DNA of 64,000 nucleotides. Origin: Microtetraspora sp. NBRC 13810. Its GTDB lineage: Bacteria; Actinomycetota; Actinomycetes; Streptosporangiales; Streptosporangiaceae. The translations under genes were made by a program, and so were the position numbers. The stretch covers positions 62,001 to 126,000 of the forward strand of contig NZ_BSRQ01000017.1 in NCBI RefSeq assembly GCF_030268685.1. The letters run 5' to 3'. Shown here one piece after another: positions 63,921-64,000 of the stretch (its first letter is position 1; every line of letters begins with the position of its first letter). The notes below the pieces were generated by a model. It did no database searches and was not told the DNA's origin. It saw nothing but the letters and a program-made list of their open reading frames with translations.

Positions 63921-64000
63921 CCGGTGGGGGAGGCGCCTCGCACGATGCCCTGTGCGGGATTGCGGAGGTGGATCTCGGGTCCTCGCGGTTCTTCGTTCGT

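Overview
The window is a dense, very GC-rich stretch of chromosome from a filamentous actinomycete. The evidence is strong G/C at third codon positions, GTG and TTG starts, many ATGA/GTGA start-stop overlaps, and typical actinobacterial families (DUF574-type methyltransferase, DnaE2 with DUF6504, LutABC, baeRF/Rv2629-like protein, CobL/CobQ/CobT). Gene content fits the Streptosporangiaceae (for example a Nonomuraea or Streptosporangium relative); this placement is inference.

Layout. 1-13.6 kb: a cut-off secreted protein; a translationally coupled methyltransferase-P450 pair divergent from a TetR regulator; a penicillin-binding protein convergent with a secreted amidase across a perfect hairpin; a WGR/beta-propeller protein; an AlkB-like dioxygenase; an APH-like kinase running into cobD-cobQ and a small SHOCT protein; and an SDR driven by a textbook MerR-type promoter opposite its MerR regulator.

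13.6-23.5 kb is the clearest accessory region. It holds a 2673-residue secreted RHS/YD-repeat protein with LamG, RHS core, Hint autoprotease and a C-terminal papain-like toxin, followed 12 bp later by a candidate immunity gene, a second orphan gene and degenerate DNA. Base composition drops toward A/T from the toxin tip onward, as expected for an exchanged polymorphic-toxin tip.

23.5-31.2 kb: quinone oxidoreductase, Ser/Thr kinase, and a four-gene ABC importer opposite a GntR/UTRA regulator. 31.2-41.9 kb: an SOS-boxed DUF6504-dnaE2 pair, an Rpn-type nuclease, a membrane protein, an orphan response regulator divergent from an ABC exporter with a 41-codon ORF between ATPase and permease, an ATP-grasp ligase, and a broken LLM oxidoreductase gene beside a KstR-type palindrome.

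42-49.8 kb: a secreted sulfatase, a G-rich repeat, an FCD-type GntR regulator with two clean operators facing lutABC, then baeRF, DUF2795 and a double-GNAT protein. 49.9-64 kb: a second cobalamin/siroheme cluster (cobL, cbiX, cobT, a ureohydrolase, cysG) whose last gene is coupled to two dynamin-like/YfjP-type GTPases, followed by a second ssb, a diguanylate cyclase with BldD-like boxes, and ettA with its terminator.

The most interesting parts are the RHS-Hint-papain toxin locus with its two orphan genes, the small ORF inside the ABC exporter operon, the coupled GTPase pair, and several unusually clean regulatory palindromes that make testable regulon assignments.
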